A DNA stretch of 64,000 bases from Mycolicibacterium hodleri (lineage in GTDB: Bacteria > Actinomycetota > Actinomycetes > Mycobacteriales > Mycobacteriaceae). Every line of letters begins with the position of its first letter. Position 1 is the first letter of the stretch. A program made the translations under genes and the position numbers. The stretch covers positions 305,296 to 369,295 of the forward strand of contig NZ_JACKTL010000026.1 of NCBI RefSeq assembly GCF_025822245.1. The letters run 5' to 3'. Below the pieces are notes generated by a model. It had not been told where the DNA came from, made no database searches, and was given only the letters and a program-made list of their open reading frames with translations. This document shows, piece by piece, positions 50,069-59,662 of this stretch.

Positions 50069-52669
50069 TCACGCCTCCGTGCCGCGCATCATCGCGGCGA
50101 GACCGGCGCGCCCGTTCACCCCGGCCTTGTTGCTGGCGCGATAGACGTGACTTTCGACCGTCCGTACGGAAAGCGACACCGACTCGGCGATCTGGCGATT
50201 GGTCAACCCCTGCGCCACGAGCACCGCGATCTCGCGCTCGCGGCTGCTGAACGGCGGGGTGAAGGAGGCCGCGACCATCGCCGGACTCGTCGCACCGCCG
50301 CACGCGGCGGCCAACCGCCGTGATGACGCCGCCGCCGTCATCGCGCTGCCCACCCGGCCCGATCGGCGGTGTGACGTCGCGGCCTGTCCCGCCGCGTCGG
50401 CAGCGGTCAGGAGGTCACCCATGTGCTCGAATTCAGCTGCAGTGCGGTCTAGTTCGTCGGCGTCGTCGGCGGCCACCGCGGCGGCGTAGCGCGCCGCGAC
50501 GGCGGCGCGCGGACCGTCGACCAGCAACGCCAGCTCGGCCAGGCGATCGGCGGCCTCGGTGTCGTCGAACTGCACCGCGGTCTGCAGGCACCACACCTCT
50601 CGGGCCAGCTGGTCGTGGCCGCGGGCGTACGCCGCCGCCGTCCTGGCCAACTGACGCGCCTCGCTCACCCGCATCTGAACGGCGGCCACCCAGGCCTCGG
50701 TCAACGACTCGCTGGACCCGACGTACACGTAGGCGGGATGCGAATGAGCGCGAGCTGTCTGCAGCGCGCGGTCGGCGGCGTGGCCGTCGCCGGAGCGTGC
50801 CAACGCTTGGGCGCGCAGCAGGTGGAATCGGTGAAAGCTGTTGGCCACGTGAAAGCTGTTGGCGGCCAACGAGCTCGCGTCATCGGGCAGATGTAGCAGC
50901 GCTGCGCTGAGGTCGCCGGCGGCCAGCATGGCCATCCCGAGGATCTCCGCCGCCACCGCCCGCGCTGCCGCGGGTTCGTCGCGCTGGGCGCGAAAGTTGC
51001 GCTCGCCGATCTCGACGGCCTCGGCAATTCGCCCCGCCGCCGTCAGGGCGAACGTGTGGAACTCGGTCACCGGCTGACGGAGGAACTTGCCTTGATCACT
51101 GGTCTTCAGCACCCGACCGGCCGCCACCGCCATCTCCGCGGACCGGTCGGTTCTCCCGAGTTCACCGCAGGCCATGCTCTCGGCGCCGTAACCCATCGCG
51201 GCGCCGTAGTCGTCGAGATCGTCGTAGGCGACCTCGGCCATGGTCGCCAGCACCTCGAGGGGGCGTGCGGCCATCGCAAGCTGGTTCGCGCGGAACACCA
51301 GCAGTTGCTGTCGATGCGCACCGCGGGCGGTCTTGAGTGCCTCGTCGACGAGACGCCACGAACGTTCCGGTGACCGCATCGGCCACAGCAGATTCGACGC
51401 GCGCACCACCACCTCGTTGATGAACGCCGACCGCGTGGCCTCGTCGGCCTCCACGTCGTCGAGCACTTCAAGGACGCGATCGCCCTTCTGTGACATGAAC
51501 AACGAAAAGGCGAGGGATACACGGGCTTCTGGGCCGATGCCCGTGTCGGTCGCGGCGGTGAACAGCCGCTCGGCGGTCTCGAAGTCCAGCAGCGAAATCG
51601 CCGCCTGGGCGGCCGACAGCAGGACGTCGGTGTCGCTGGGAAGGTCGGATTCCAACCACAGCAGTCCGCGCTTCATGACCTTCGCGGGACTCCCGCCGTC
51701 CTTCATCGCGGTGGCCACCTGGCCACGAAGGCGGCGCAGGCGCGCTGAACCGCACCGGCTCAGGCGCACCTCGGCATACATCGGGTGACCGATGAAGACC
51801 TCGTCGCCCGCCGTCCGGATCAATCCGAGCTGCTCGGCGTGCTCGACGGCAATCTGGTCGGCGATCAGCCTCACGCAATGCCAGTCGGCCGGTTCGGAGA
51901 CGGCGACCAGGTCCACCACGTCGCGCACCTCGACGGGGATGGCGCCGATCTGCGCGTCCACCAGTTCGGCGAGTGATCCCGAGATGGCGACGCTGCCCAG
52001 CCACCGCAGGTGTCCCTGGGTGACCACCATGCGCCCGGCCGTGACCTCCTGGTCGACCAGTTCACGGAGGAACAAAGCGTTCCCGGCGGTGAGACGCCAC
52101 ACCGCGTCACCGCATTGCTCATCCGGGGTGGCCCCGAACGCCGCCGCCAGCAGGCGGTCGGTGTCGTGGCGAGTCAACGGCTCGACGTCTCGTCGGCGCA
52201 GCGCACCGCTCTGCCACAACGCGGTCACGGCGTCGGGCGCGGGTTCGCCCGTACGCAGGGTGAGGATGACCGTGGCGGTGTGCGATTCGACGAGCTGGTG
52301 CACCACCAGGGCCGACAAGTCGTCGAGCAGGTGCGCGTCGTCGACGAACACGACGAGGCGACCCAATTCACCGTCGACGGTGAGGGCGTCGACGACGCGC
52401 CGGGCCAAGGCGTGCGGCGCGCCCCCGGCGTCGTCGGTCCACCGAGCGAAGGCACCAAGCGGGATGGCTTGACTGGTCGCGGTGGCGACGATGCTTCGTA
52501 CACTCCACCCCGCGCCGGCGGCCGCCAGCACCGCTTCGCGGGCCAACCGCGACTTGCCGACCCCGGGCTTGCCCGCGAGTACCACCCCGCGTAGACCGTC
52601 GACGGCAAACAAACGGTTGATCTCGGCGACCTCGTCTTTCCGGCCCGTCAGAGGCCAGTGGTCACGCAC
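50069..52669 (-). CDS. Large LuxR-family regulator with N-terminal ATPase (LAL-like)
   Basis: 866 residues. Walker A 'GKPGVGKS' at 33-40, Walker B-like '[11 protein letters not shown]' near 107, a long helical/TPR-like middle, and a C-terminal LuxR HTH at about 800-860 ('[44 protein letters not shown]'). Such LAL regulators integrate a small-molecule signal with ATP binding to activate transcription. An 18-bp tandem duplication inside (50831-50865) doubles the residues 'NSFHVA'. The GTG at 52669 starts the gene. Its stop is followed after one base by the UvrA-like gene's GTG, so the two are co-transcribed. Confidence 0.87.
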   Translation of the reverse strand: MRDHWPLTGRKDEVAEINRLFAVDGLRGVVLAGKPGVGKSRLAREAVLAAAGAGWSVRSIVATATSQAIPLGAFARWTDDAGGAPHALARRVVDALTVDGELGRLVVFVDDAHLLDDLSALVVHQLVESHTATVILTLRTGEPAPDAVTALWQSGALRRRDVEPLTRHDTDRLLAAAFGATPDEQCGDAVWRLTAGNALFLRELVDQEVTAGRMVVTQGHLRWLGSVAISGSLAELVDAQIGAIPVEVRDVVDLVAVSEPADWHCVRLIADQIAVEHAEQLGLIRTAGDEVFIGHPMYAEVRLSRCGSARLRRLRGQVATAMKDGGSPAKVMKRGLLWLESDLPSDTDVLLSAAQAAISLLDFETAERLFTAATDTGIGPEARVSLAFSLFMSQKGDRVLEVLDDVEADEATRSAFINEVVVRASNLLWPMRSPERSWRLVDEALKTARGAHRQQLLVFRANQLAMAARPLEVLATMAEVAYDDLDDYGAAMGYGAESMACGELGRTDRSAEMAVAAGRVLKTSDQGKFLRQPVTEFHTFALTAAGRIAEAVEIGERNFRAQRDEPAAARAVAAEILGMAMLAAGDLSAALLHLPDDASSLAANSFHVANSFHRFHLLRAQALARSGDGHAADRALQTARAHSHPAYVYVGSSESLTEAWVAAVQMRVSEARQLARTAAAYARGHDQLAREVWCLQTAVQFDDTEAADRLAELALLVDGPRAAVAARYAAAVAADDADELDRTAAEFEHMGDLLTAADAAGQAATSHRRSGRVGSAMTAAASSRRLAAACGGATSPAMVAASFTPPFSSREREIAVLVAQGLTNRQIAESVSLSVRTVESHVYRASNKAGVNGRAGLAAMMRGTEA

Positions 52670-52712
52670 TAGCGAATATTAGCCCGCATCGCCAATGTTC
52701 GACTGCCGACGG

Positions 52713-54539
52713 TCAGGAGCCGTAGTTGACGGTCACCGTGGCGTCGCGGTTCACGGGGGTGTTGGGCGGGGGATCCTGCTGCACCACCTTGAAGTGACCG
52801 GCGGAGCCGGCGTCGACCGCGGGCCCGACGGTGACCGGCACGGTGAAGCCCAGTTGAGCCAGACGCTGCACGACGGCGTCGTGGAACTGGCCCGTCAAGT
52901 CGGGCATCAGTACCTGGTTTCCCTTGGAGACCTTCAGGGTGACCGGCGCGTCGACGGCGAGTTCCGTGTTGGCCGCCGGGTCGGTGGCCACCACCTGCCC
53001 GGCGGGCAACAGACTGTCGACCGGCGCGGTGAGGATCTTCGTGAACCCCGCGATGGTCAGGTTCTTCGTCGCCACGTCGCCGGGCTGCGTGACCACGTCC
53101 GGCACCGCCACGGCGCCGGGACCCGTACTGACCAGCATGGTGATCTCGTCGGTGACGGGGGCCGTCGACCCCGCGGCGGGGCTGGTGCCGCTCACCGCAC
53201 CCTTGGGCACCGTGGGGGAGGGCGAGTCGGTCTGCCCCACGTCGCCAAAACCGGCCTCCTTCAGCTTGTCGGCGGCGGCCGACGGGCTGAGATTGGAGAC
53301 GTCGGGAACCTGGCGCTGCTCCGGGCCGCTGGAGACGTTGATGGCGATGGTGTCGTCGACCCGGGCGGTCGAGTCGGCGCCGGGGTCCGTGCTGATGACG
53401 ATCCCGCGTCGCACCGTCGAACTCGCTTCGGGGTTGACGATGGTCTTGAACCCGAGGTTCTGCAGGGACACCTGGGCGTCCGCCTGCCCCTGACCGCGAA
53501 CGTCCGGGACGCGTTGCCGATCGCCGACGAACACCGTCACGGCAATCGTCACGACGATCGCAAGCACGGCCAGCATCGCCCCTGCGGCCAGCCACCGCCG
53601 GCCCGAGCCGCCGACGCGGGCGGCCCGGCGATGCCCGGGTGACGTGGAGGCGAGGTCGGCGTGTTCGGCGTCGGTGAAGACCTTCGGCGCCGCGGGTGTC
53701 AGACCGTCGCGGACGCGGATCAGGTCGTCGCGCATCTCGGCGGCGGTCTGGTAGCGGTTGGCGGGGTTCTTCGCGAGGGACTTGAGCACCACGGCGTCCA
53801 GGTCGGGGGACAACGCCGGGTTGCGTCGCGACGGTGGCGGCGGGTCCTTTCGGACGTGCTGGTAGGCCACGGAGACGGGGGTGTCGCCGACGAACGGCGG
53901 CTCCCCGGTGAGCAATTCGTAGAACACGCAGCCCAGCGAGTACACGTCGGAGCGGGCGTCGACGGTTTCACCGCTGGCCTGCTCGGGCGACAGATATTGG
54001 GCGGTGCCGATGACGGCGGAGGTCTGGGTCAGCTTGGCGCCGTCGTCGTGCAGTGCGCGGGCGATGCCGAAGTCCATCACCTTCACCGCGCCGGCGCGGT
54101 CGATCATGATGTTGGCGGGCTTGACGTCGCGGTGAACGATGCCGTTTTGATGGCTGTAGTTCAGGGCTTGGCAGGCGTCGGCGATGATCTCGACGGCCCG
54201 GCGAGGCTCGACCGGGCCGTCGTTGCGCACGATGTCGCGCAGCGTGACGCCGTCCACGTACTCCATCACGATGTAGGGCAGCGGCCCGTCGGGGGTGTCG
54301 GCCTCCCCGCTGTCGTAGACCGCGACGATGGCGGGATGGTTCAGCCCCGCGGCGTTGCGCGCCTCACGACTGAAGCGCAGGAAGAACGTCGGATCCCTGG
54401 CCAGGTCAGCGCGCAGCACCTTGACCGCGACGTCGCGGTGAAGCCGCACGTCACGGGCGAGGTGAACCTCCGACATGCCACCGAACCCGAGGATGTCCCC
54501 GAGTTCGTAGCGGTCGGACAATCGCTGGTGGGTGGTCAT
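52713..54539 (-). CDS. Ser/Thr protein kinase with four PASTA repeats, PknB-like
   Basis: 608 residues. Kinase domain 1-280: glycine loop 'GFGGMSEV' (18-25), Lys40, 'HRDVKPANIM' and 'VMDFGIARA', activation loop 'TQTSAVIGTAQYLSPEQA' with conserved threonines. A transmembrane helix lies near 330-352 and four PASTA repeats follow to the end. The first 280 residues and register (Lys40) follow M. tuberculosis PknB closely. But the gene is not among pbpA/rodA/pknA neighbours here, so it is probably a PknB paralogue. PASTA domains bind peptidoglycan fragments or lipid II. Divergent from gabD2 (180 bp apart). Confidence 0.9.
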   Translation of the reverse strand: MTTHQRLSDRYELGDILGFGGMSEVHLARDVRLHRDVAVKVLRADLARDPTFFLRFSREARNAAGLNHPAIVAVYDSGEADTPDGPLPYIVMEYVDGVTLRDIVRNDGPVEPRRAVEIIADACQALNYSHQNGIVHRDVKPANIMIDRAGAVKVMDFGIARALHDDGAKLTQTSAVIGTAQYLSPEQASGETVDARSDVYSLGCVFYELLTGEPPFVGDTPVSVAYQHVRKDPPPPSRRNPALSPDLDAVVLKSLAKNPANRYQTAAEMRDDLIRVRDGLTPAAPKVFTDAEHADLASTSPGHRRAARVGGSGRRWLAAGAMLAVLAIVVTIAVTVFVGDRQRVPDVRGQGQADAQVSLQNLGFKTIVNPEASSTVRRGIVISTDPGADSTARVDDTIAINVSSGPEQRQVPDVSNLSPSAAADKLKEAGFGDVGQTDSPSPTVPKGAVSGTSPAAGSTAPVTDEITMLVSTGPGAVAVPDVVTQPGDVATKNLTIAGFTKILTAPVDSLLPAGQVVATDPAANTELAVDAPVTLKVSKGNQVLMPDLTGQFHDAVVQRLAQLGFTVPVTVGPAVDAGSAGHFKVVQQDPPPNTPVNRDATVTVNYGS

Positions 54540-54719
54540 AGGGCTATCTGTCCTGTGGTTGCCATGGCGGTCGCCGGGCGAGGGAATCCTACGACGACCG
54601 ATCCGTCGCGAGTGAATTCACGCCCCACCCCTGCCGCGGCCGCATCTTTGCCGACTCGTCCAATCGGGTAGAACTGCGGTGACAGCCGATCACCACGATC
54701 CATCGTCCGAGGAGCCATC

Positions 54720-56273
54720 ATGCCCGCACCGTCCGCCGCCACGTTTGCGCGTCTTGCCGGCCTGATCGCCATCCCGGACGCCTCCGAACGCCCCACCCGT
54801 TCGGTGGTCGAGGTGTTCACCGGCCAGGAGCTGGCGACGATCCCGGTGGGGACCGCGCAGGACGCCAAGGATGCCATCGCGCGCGCCCGGGTGGCCCAGA
54901 AGGAGTGGTCGGCCCGGCCGGTCGCCGAGCGGGCCGCGATCTTCCACCGCTACCGCGACCTCGTGCTGAAGAACCTCGAACCGCTGATGGACATGGCACA
55001 GGCCGAGACGGGGAAGTCCCGCAACGCCGCCCAGGAGGAGATCCTCGACATCGCGATGACGGCGCGCCACTACGCGCGCGTCGCCCCGAAGCTGCTGCGC
55101 CCGCAGCGGGTGACGGGCATGCTGCCCGGCCTGACCAAGACCGTCGTGCGGTATCAGCCCAAGGGCGTCGTCGGCGTCATCTCGCCGTGGAACTACCCGA
55201 TGACGCTCGCGGTGTCCGACGCGATCGCCGCCCTGCTTGCCGGCAACGCAGTGGTGCTCAAGCCGGACAGCCAGACGCCCTATTGCGCGTTGGCGTGCGT
55301 CGAGCTGCTCTACGACGCAGGTCTGCCGCGCGACCTCTTCGCCGTCGTCCCCGGCCAGGGCTCGGTGGTGGGCACGGCGCTCGTCGAGAACACCGAGTAC
55401 CTGATGTTCACCGGCTCCACCGCGACCGGTCAGCTGCTCGCCGAGCAGGCCGGTCGGCGGCTCATCGGCTTCTCGGCGGAACTCGGCGGCAAGAACCCGA
55501 TGATCGTCGCGGCCGGCGCCAACCTGCGTGAGGTCGCCGACGCGGCCGTGCGCGCCTGCTTCGCCAACTCGGGGCAGCTCTGCATCTCCATCGAGCGCAT
55601 CTACGTCGAGCAGTCGATCGCCGACGAGTTCATCCGGGTGTTCGGCGACCGCGTCCGGAAGATGACGCTGCGCGGCGGCTACGAGTTCGGCGTCGAGATG
55701 GGCAGCCTGATCTCCGAGGAGCAGGTGAAGGCCGTCTCCGCCCACGTCGACGACGCGAAGGTGAAGGGCGCGACCGTCGTGGCGGGTGGCAAGGCGCGAC
55801 CCGACCTCGGGCCGCTGTTCTTCGAGCCGACCGTGCTGACCAACGTGCCCACCGACGCCGAGTGCTACCGCGACGAGACGTTCGGCCCGCTGGTCTCGAT
55901 CTACCCGGTCGCGGACGTCGACGAGGCCGTCGCGCGCGCCAACGACACCGAGTACGGGTTGAACGCCAGCGTGTGGGCCGCCACCAAGCGCGACGGCGAG
56001 GAGATCGCCACCCGGATCCACGCGGGCACCGTCAACGTCGACGAGGGCTACGCACCGACGTGGGGCAGCACCGCCGCGCCGATGGGTGGCATGGGCGTGT
56101 CCGGGATGGGCCGTCGCCACGGACCCGAGGGTTTGGTCAAGTACACCGAGCCGCAGACCATCGCGACCACCCGCGTCCTCAATCTCGGTGGGCCGCGCGG
56201 TCTTCCGCCGAAGGTGTGGGCAAAGTTCATGCCGCCCTTCGTCAAGGGCCTGCAGTGGCTGCCCGGCCGCTGA
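54720..56273 (+). CDS. gabD2: Succinate-semialdehyde dehydrogenase, GabD2 type
   Basis: 517 residues. ALDH motifs: 'ISPWNYPMTLAVSDAIAALLAGNAVVLKPDSQTP', Glu254 in 'SAELGGKNPMIV' and catalytic Cys288 in 'FANSGQLCISIERIYVE'. The extended N- and C-termini ('PKVWAKFMPPFVKGLQWLPGR') match the mycobacterial GabD2 branch. It uses NADP to oxidise succinic semialdehyde to succinate. GAGGAG lies upstream of the ATG. Followed after 30 bp by a Ser/Thr kinase gene in the same direction, so the two may be co-transcribed. Confidence 0.87.
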   Translation: MPAPSAATFARLAGLIAIPDASERPTRSVVEVFTGQELATIPVGTAQDAKDAIARARVAQKEWSARPVAERAAIFHRYRDLVLKNLEPLMDMAQAETGKSRNAAQEEILDIAMTARHYARVAPKLLRPQRVTGMLPGLTKTVVRYQPKGVVGVISPWNYPMTLAVSDAIAALLAGNAVVLKPDSQTPYCALACVELLYDAGLPRDLFAVVPGQGSVVGTALVENTEYLMFTGSTATGQLLAEQAGRRLIGFSAELGGKNPMIVAAGANLREVADAAVRACFANSGQLCISIERIYVEQSIADEFIRVFGDRVRKMTLRGGYEFGVEMGSLISEEQVKAVSAHVDDAKVKGATVVAGGKARPDLGPLFFEPTVLTNVPTDAECYRDETFGPLVSIYPVADVDEAVARANDTEYGLNASVWAATKRDGEEIATRIHAGTVNVDEGYAPTWGSTAAPMGGMGVSGMGRRHGPEGLVKYTEPQTIATTRVLNLGGPRGLPPKVWAKFMPPFVKGLQWLPGR

Positions 56274-56303
56274 GGACGTCGCGACGCTCGAAACGTAGGC
56301 CCA

Positions 56304-57455
56304 GTGGCCGGGTTTGACGTGCTCGGCGGGCGCTACGAGCTCCGCGGCGTGCTCGGCGTCGGCGGGATGGCCGAGGTCCGCGACGGCTGGGACACCAGGT
56401 TGGGCCGCGCGGTCGCCGTGAAGCTGCTCCATCCCGCCCTCGGCGCTCGGCCCGACGCCCGGGCCCGGTTCGAGGAGGAAGCCCGCGCGGCCGCGCGCCT
56501 CTCACACCCCAACATCGTTGCCGTGCACGACTTCGGTCATCACGGCGGCACCCCGTACATCGTGATGGAGCGACTGCCGGGAAGCACTCTGCTCGACGAA
56601 CTCGGGCGTGGCCCACTGCCACCGATGCGGGTGCGGGTGATCCTCGACGAGGTCCTCGCCGCGTTGTCGGCCGCGCATGCTGCCGGTGTCGTGCACCGCG
56701 ACATCAAGCCGGCCAACGTGTTGACGGCCGGACCGGGAGGGGTCGTCAAGGTCGCCGACTTCGGCATCGCCAAGACCGGCGACGCCGGGCACACCGCCAC
56801 GGGTCAACTGGTGGGGACGATGGCGTACAGCAGTCCTCAGCGCTTGACCGGGGCCCCCTCGTCGGTGGCCGACGACCTGTATGCGGTGGGCGTGGTCGGT
56901 TACGAGCTGGCTGCCGGTCGACCGCCGTTCCCGCAGAACGACGTTCAGGCCCTCGCCTTCGCGATCCTGCACGGGCAGCACGTGCCGCTCGCGTCGGTCA
57001 CCGGTGGCGTCGACCCCGCGTTGGACGCGGTGATCGAACGGGCGATCGCCCACGATCCGCGAGTCCGGTTCGCCAGTGCCGACCAGATGCGGGCGGCCCT
57101 GGCGGGTCCGCGACCGGTCACGCGGGTGTTCACCGCACCCTTCGAACCGGTCGTGTCGAGCGCGTACCCGCGCTCCGCACCCCGACCGCCGCGGCGCCGG
57201 ACGATCCTGGCGGTGGTGGGGGTGGTCGTCGCGCTCGTCGCCGCCGCGGTGGCCGTGGCACTGCAATCGAACTCGCAGAACGCCCCCGCCCCCGTCGGCA
57301 CGTCCACCACGACCCCGCCGCCGCCGACGACGACGACGAGCACGACGCCGCAACCGGTCTCGTCGACCACTGTCCAACCCGCCGAACCGCCCGGCCCACC
57401 GCCCGGCAAGGGCCCCGGCAACGGTAGAGACAAGGGACCGAAGCACCGAGACTGA
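56304..57455 (+). CDS. Transmembrane Ser/Thr protein kinase with a Thr/Pro-rich extracellular tail
   Basis: 383 residues. Kinase domain 1-270: 'GVGGMAEV' (18-25), Lys40, 'HRDIKPANVL', 'VADFGIAKTG' and 'GTMAYSSPQRLTG'. One transmembrane helix near 298-318 and then about 65 residues rich in Thr and Pro ('TSTTTPPPPTTTTSTTP') ending with a basic segment. No PASTA or other sensor domain is recognisable, so it resembles the PknF/PknI-like small kinases. Start GTG at 56304; the ribosome site is weak. Possible joint transcription with gabD2. Confidence 0.85.
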   Translation: MAGFDVLGGRYELRGVLGVGGMAEVRDGWDTRLGRAVAVKLLHPALGARPDARARFEEEARAAARLSHPNIVAVHDFGHHGGTPYIVMERLPGSTLLDELGRGPLPPMRVRVILDEVLAALSAAHAAGVVHRDIKPANVLTAGPGGVVKVADFGIAKTGDAGHTATGQLVGTMAYSSPQRLTGAPSSVADDLYAVGVVGYELAAGRPPFPQNDVQALAFAILHGQHVPLASVTGGVDPALDAVIERAIAHDPRVRFASADQMRAALAGPRPVTRVFTAPFEPVVSSAYPRSAPRPPRRRTILAVVGVVVALVAAAVAVALQSNSQNAPAPVGTSTTTPPPPTTTTSTTPQPVSSTTVQPAEPPGPPPGKGPGNGRDKGPKHRD

Positions 57456-57487
57456 CGGCCCGGTGACGCGACGGTAAGGTGCGGCGG

Positions 57488-58027
57488 GTGAGCTCGCCCT
57501 CCTCCCGTGCCGCGCAGCTGCGCGGCGCGTTGGTCGGCGGCTGCTCGGCGCTGATGACCGCACTGGCCCACACCATTGGCGGCGGAGGCCTGCCGTCGGG
57601 TGCGGCCGCGCCGACCCTGCTCTTGGTGTGCGCCACGGTGGGCGGCGTCGCTTCCCGCATCCCGCGAACCGGGCGCACCGTGGACGTCGCCGCCCTCGTC
57701 GCGGCGCTGTGCGGGGCGCAGCTCCTCGGTCACCTCGCGCTGGTCGTCGACGGCGGACACCACGGCGTCGTGACGACGTCGGGCTCGATGCTCGCCGCAC
57801 ACGCCGGCGCCGCCGTCGTGCTGGGTGTGCTGATCAGCGCGTCGGAGTACCTGTACGTTCTCGCGTCGTCGGTGTCGAGCTGGCTTCGACTGGTCGCCGT
57901 CGACCGGTCGCCGACCGTGGTCAGACGATCGTGGTGGCCCGTCGACGTCGTCGTCCCCCGGACGAATTCCTTGCGTTCCGGTCTGGGAATGCGCGCACCG
58001 CCGGCCTGGTCACCGCTCGGCGCATAG
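57488..58027 (+). CDS. Small multipass membrane protein upstream of a PepSY-TM gene
   Basis: 179 residues with about four hydrophobic segments ('ALVGGCSALMTALAH', 'TLLLVCATVGGVASRI', 'VAALVAALCGAQLLGHLALVV', 'AGAAVVLGVLISASEYLYVLAS') and a basic C-terminal tail. Histidines lie at helix ends ('DGGHHGVV'). I recognise no family with confidence. It lies 32 bp after the kinase gene and 93 bp before the PepSY-TM gene on the same strand. Genes of this shape next to PepSY-TM proteins are often linked to metal handling, but this is inference. Confidence 0.6.
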   Translation: MSSPSSRAAQLRGALVGGCSALMTALAHTIGGGGLPSGAAAPTLLLVCATVGGVASRIPRTGRTVDVAALVAALCGAQLLGHLALVVDGGHHGVVTTSGSMLAAHAGAAVVLGVLISASEYLYVLASSVSSWLRLVAVDRSPTVVRRSWWPVDVVVPRTNSLRSGLGMRAPPAWSPLGA

Positions 58028-58120
58028 CGCCCGTCACCGACCATCGCCGTGCCGCCTCGTGGCGGCAACGGTTCCGCACCATCGCGGGCCACCGTGCCCG
58101 CACGAAGGAACTCATTCGTC

Positions 58121-59557
58121 GTGACCACGACCCCAGACGATCGAACCGACCCGTCAACCGTTGCCCCGGCGGGCGAGCCCCCGCCGCGAAATGGCCCCAG
58201 CCGCCCGGGTATTCGGCCCCTGCTGCTGCGACTGCACTTCTACGCCGGGGTCTTCGTCGGCCCCTTCATTCTGATTGCGGCCATCACGGGCTTGCTGTAC
58301 GCCCTGATACCGCAGATCGACTCGACGGTGTTCCGTCACGAGCTCACCGTCGACCACGTCGGTGAGACGCGGCTGCCCCTCGCCGACCAGCTGAGCGCGG
58401 TCCGCGCCGTGCACCCCGAGGGTGCCGTCGAGAGCATTCGCCCGCCCGCGGAGGCGAACGAGACGACGCAGGTCACCCTCGCGGTGCAGGACGTGCCACC
58501 GGACTACGCCCGCACGGTCTTCGTCGACCCGTACACCGGGGAGGTCCGCGGTGCCCTGACCACCTTCGGGCAGTGGATGCCGTTGCGGGCGTGGTTCGAC
58601 GAGCTGCACCGCAACCTGCACCTGGGCGCGATCGGGCGCAACTACAGCGAGCTCGCCGCGAGTTGGCTCTGGGTGGTCGCGCTGTCGGGATTGATGCTGT
58701 GGATCGGGCGGCGCGCCCGCACCGGGACACTGCGCCGTCTCGCGACTCCGGACCGGACCGTATCGGGCCGACGCAAGGCGATGTCCTGGCACGGGGCGCT
58801 CGGCGTCTGGGTCGTCGTGGCGCTGCTCGGGTTGTCGGTCACCGGCGTCACCTGGTCGCGCTACGGCGGGCAATCGGTCAACCAGATCCAGGCACACCTG
58901 AACATGACCGCCCCGACGGTCGACACCGCGTTGACCGCCGCACCGGGTGCGGACCCGATGCCGGCCGAGCACCATCACGACGCGGCGATGCCCATGGGCG
59001 ACAACGGTTCCCAGGGTGCCGACGTCGCGTTGGCGGCCGCTCAGAAGGCCGGCTTGTCCGGGCCGATGTGGATGTACCCGCCAGCCGAGGCCGGGGAGGG
59101 GTGGAAGGTCGCCGAGAAGAAGCGCGACTGGCCGACGCGCTATGACGCGATCACGGTCGACCCCGGCACGGGTCGGGTCACCGACCGGGTGAACTTCGCG
59201 GACTGGCCCATCCTGGCCAAGCTGACCAACTGGGCGATCGACGCCCACATGGGAGTGCTGTTCGGCGTGCTGAACCAGGCGGTGCTGGCGCTCGTCGCCA
59301 TCGGGCTGATCGTCGGAATCATCCTCGGCTACCGGATGTGGTGGCAGCGCAGGCCCACGCGCGGGGGCGCGTGGGCGGTGGGCCGGCCACCGCTGCGGGG
59401 TGCGCTGCGCCAATCGTCTACGCCCACAATGGTGTTGGTGGTCCTCGTCACCGTCGCGGTCGGCTGGTTCCTGCCGTTGTTTGGGCTCAGCCTGCTGGCG
59501 TTCCTGGTGGTCGACGCCGGCGTCGCGGCGGTCGAGAACAGGAGGCGCGTCCGATAG
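58121..59557 (+). CDS. PepSY-associated transmembrane protein
   Basis: 478 residues. First helix region 'LLRLHFYAGVFVGPFILIAAITGLLYAL', a PepSY-type domain ('AVHPEGAVESIRPP...VFVDPYTGEVRG'), the second helix 'ASWLWVVALSGLMLWIG', then 'AMSWHGALGVWVVVALLGLSVTG', another PepSY-like segment and further helices at the end. A periplasmic loop 'EHHHDAAMPMGDNG' is His/Met-rich, which suggests copper or another soft metal. Related proteins act in iron-siderophore reduction or metal homeostasis. The GTG at 58121 is the likely start; an in-frame ATG at 58049 adds 24 disordered residues. Confidence 0.85.
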   Translation: MTTTPDDRTDPSTVAPAGEPPPRNGPSRPGIRPLLLRLHFYAGVFVGPFILIAAITGLLYALIPQIDSTVFRHELTVDHVGETRLPLADQLSAVRAVHPEGAVESIRPPAEANETTQVTLAVQDVPPDYARTVFVDPYTGEVRGALTTFGQWMPLRAWFDELHRNLHLGAIGRNYSELAASWLWVVALSGLMLWIGRRARTGTLRRLATPDRTVSGRRKAMSWHGALGVWVVVALLGLSVTGVTWSRYGGQSVNQIQAHLNMTAPTVDTALTAAPGADPMPAEHHHDAAMPMGDNGSQGADVALAAAQKAGLSGPMWMYPPAEAGEGWKVAEKKRDWPTRYDAITVDPGTGRVTDRVNFADWPILAKLTNWAIDAHMGVLFGVLNQAVLALVAIGLIVGIILGYRMWWQRRPTRGGAWAVGRPPLRGALRQSSTPTMVLVVLVTVAVGWFLPLFGLSLLAFLVVDAGVAAVENRRRVR

Positions 59558-59564
59558 TCCCGAC

Positions 59565-59591
59565 GGGGAGCGCGGCTCGGCCGCGCTCCCC
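59565..59591. terminator. GC-rich perfect hairpin between convergent genes
   Basis: GGGGAGCGCGG (59565-59575), loop CTCGG, then CCGCGCTCCCC (59581-59591): 11 paired bases. It starts seven bases after the PepSY-TM stop. There is no U-tract, as is usual for mycobacterial intrinsic terminators, and it can serve both the rightward gene and the leftward galK. Confidence 0.7.
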
Positions 59592-59662
59592 ACCTCGGCG
59601 TCCGAACCCCGTCGTCGGAACCATCCGACCTGTTGGCGGTGCCCGCACCGGCCGTGGGCGAA

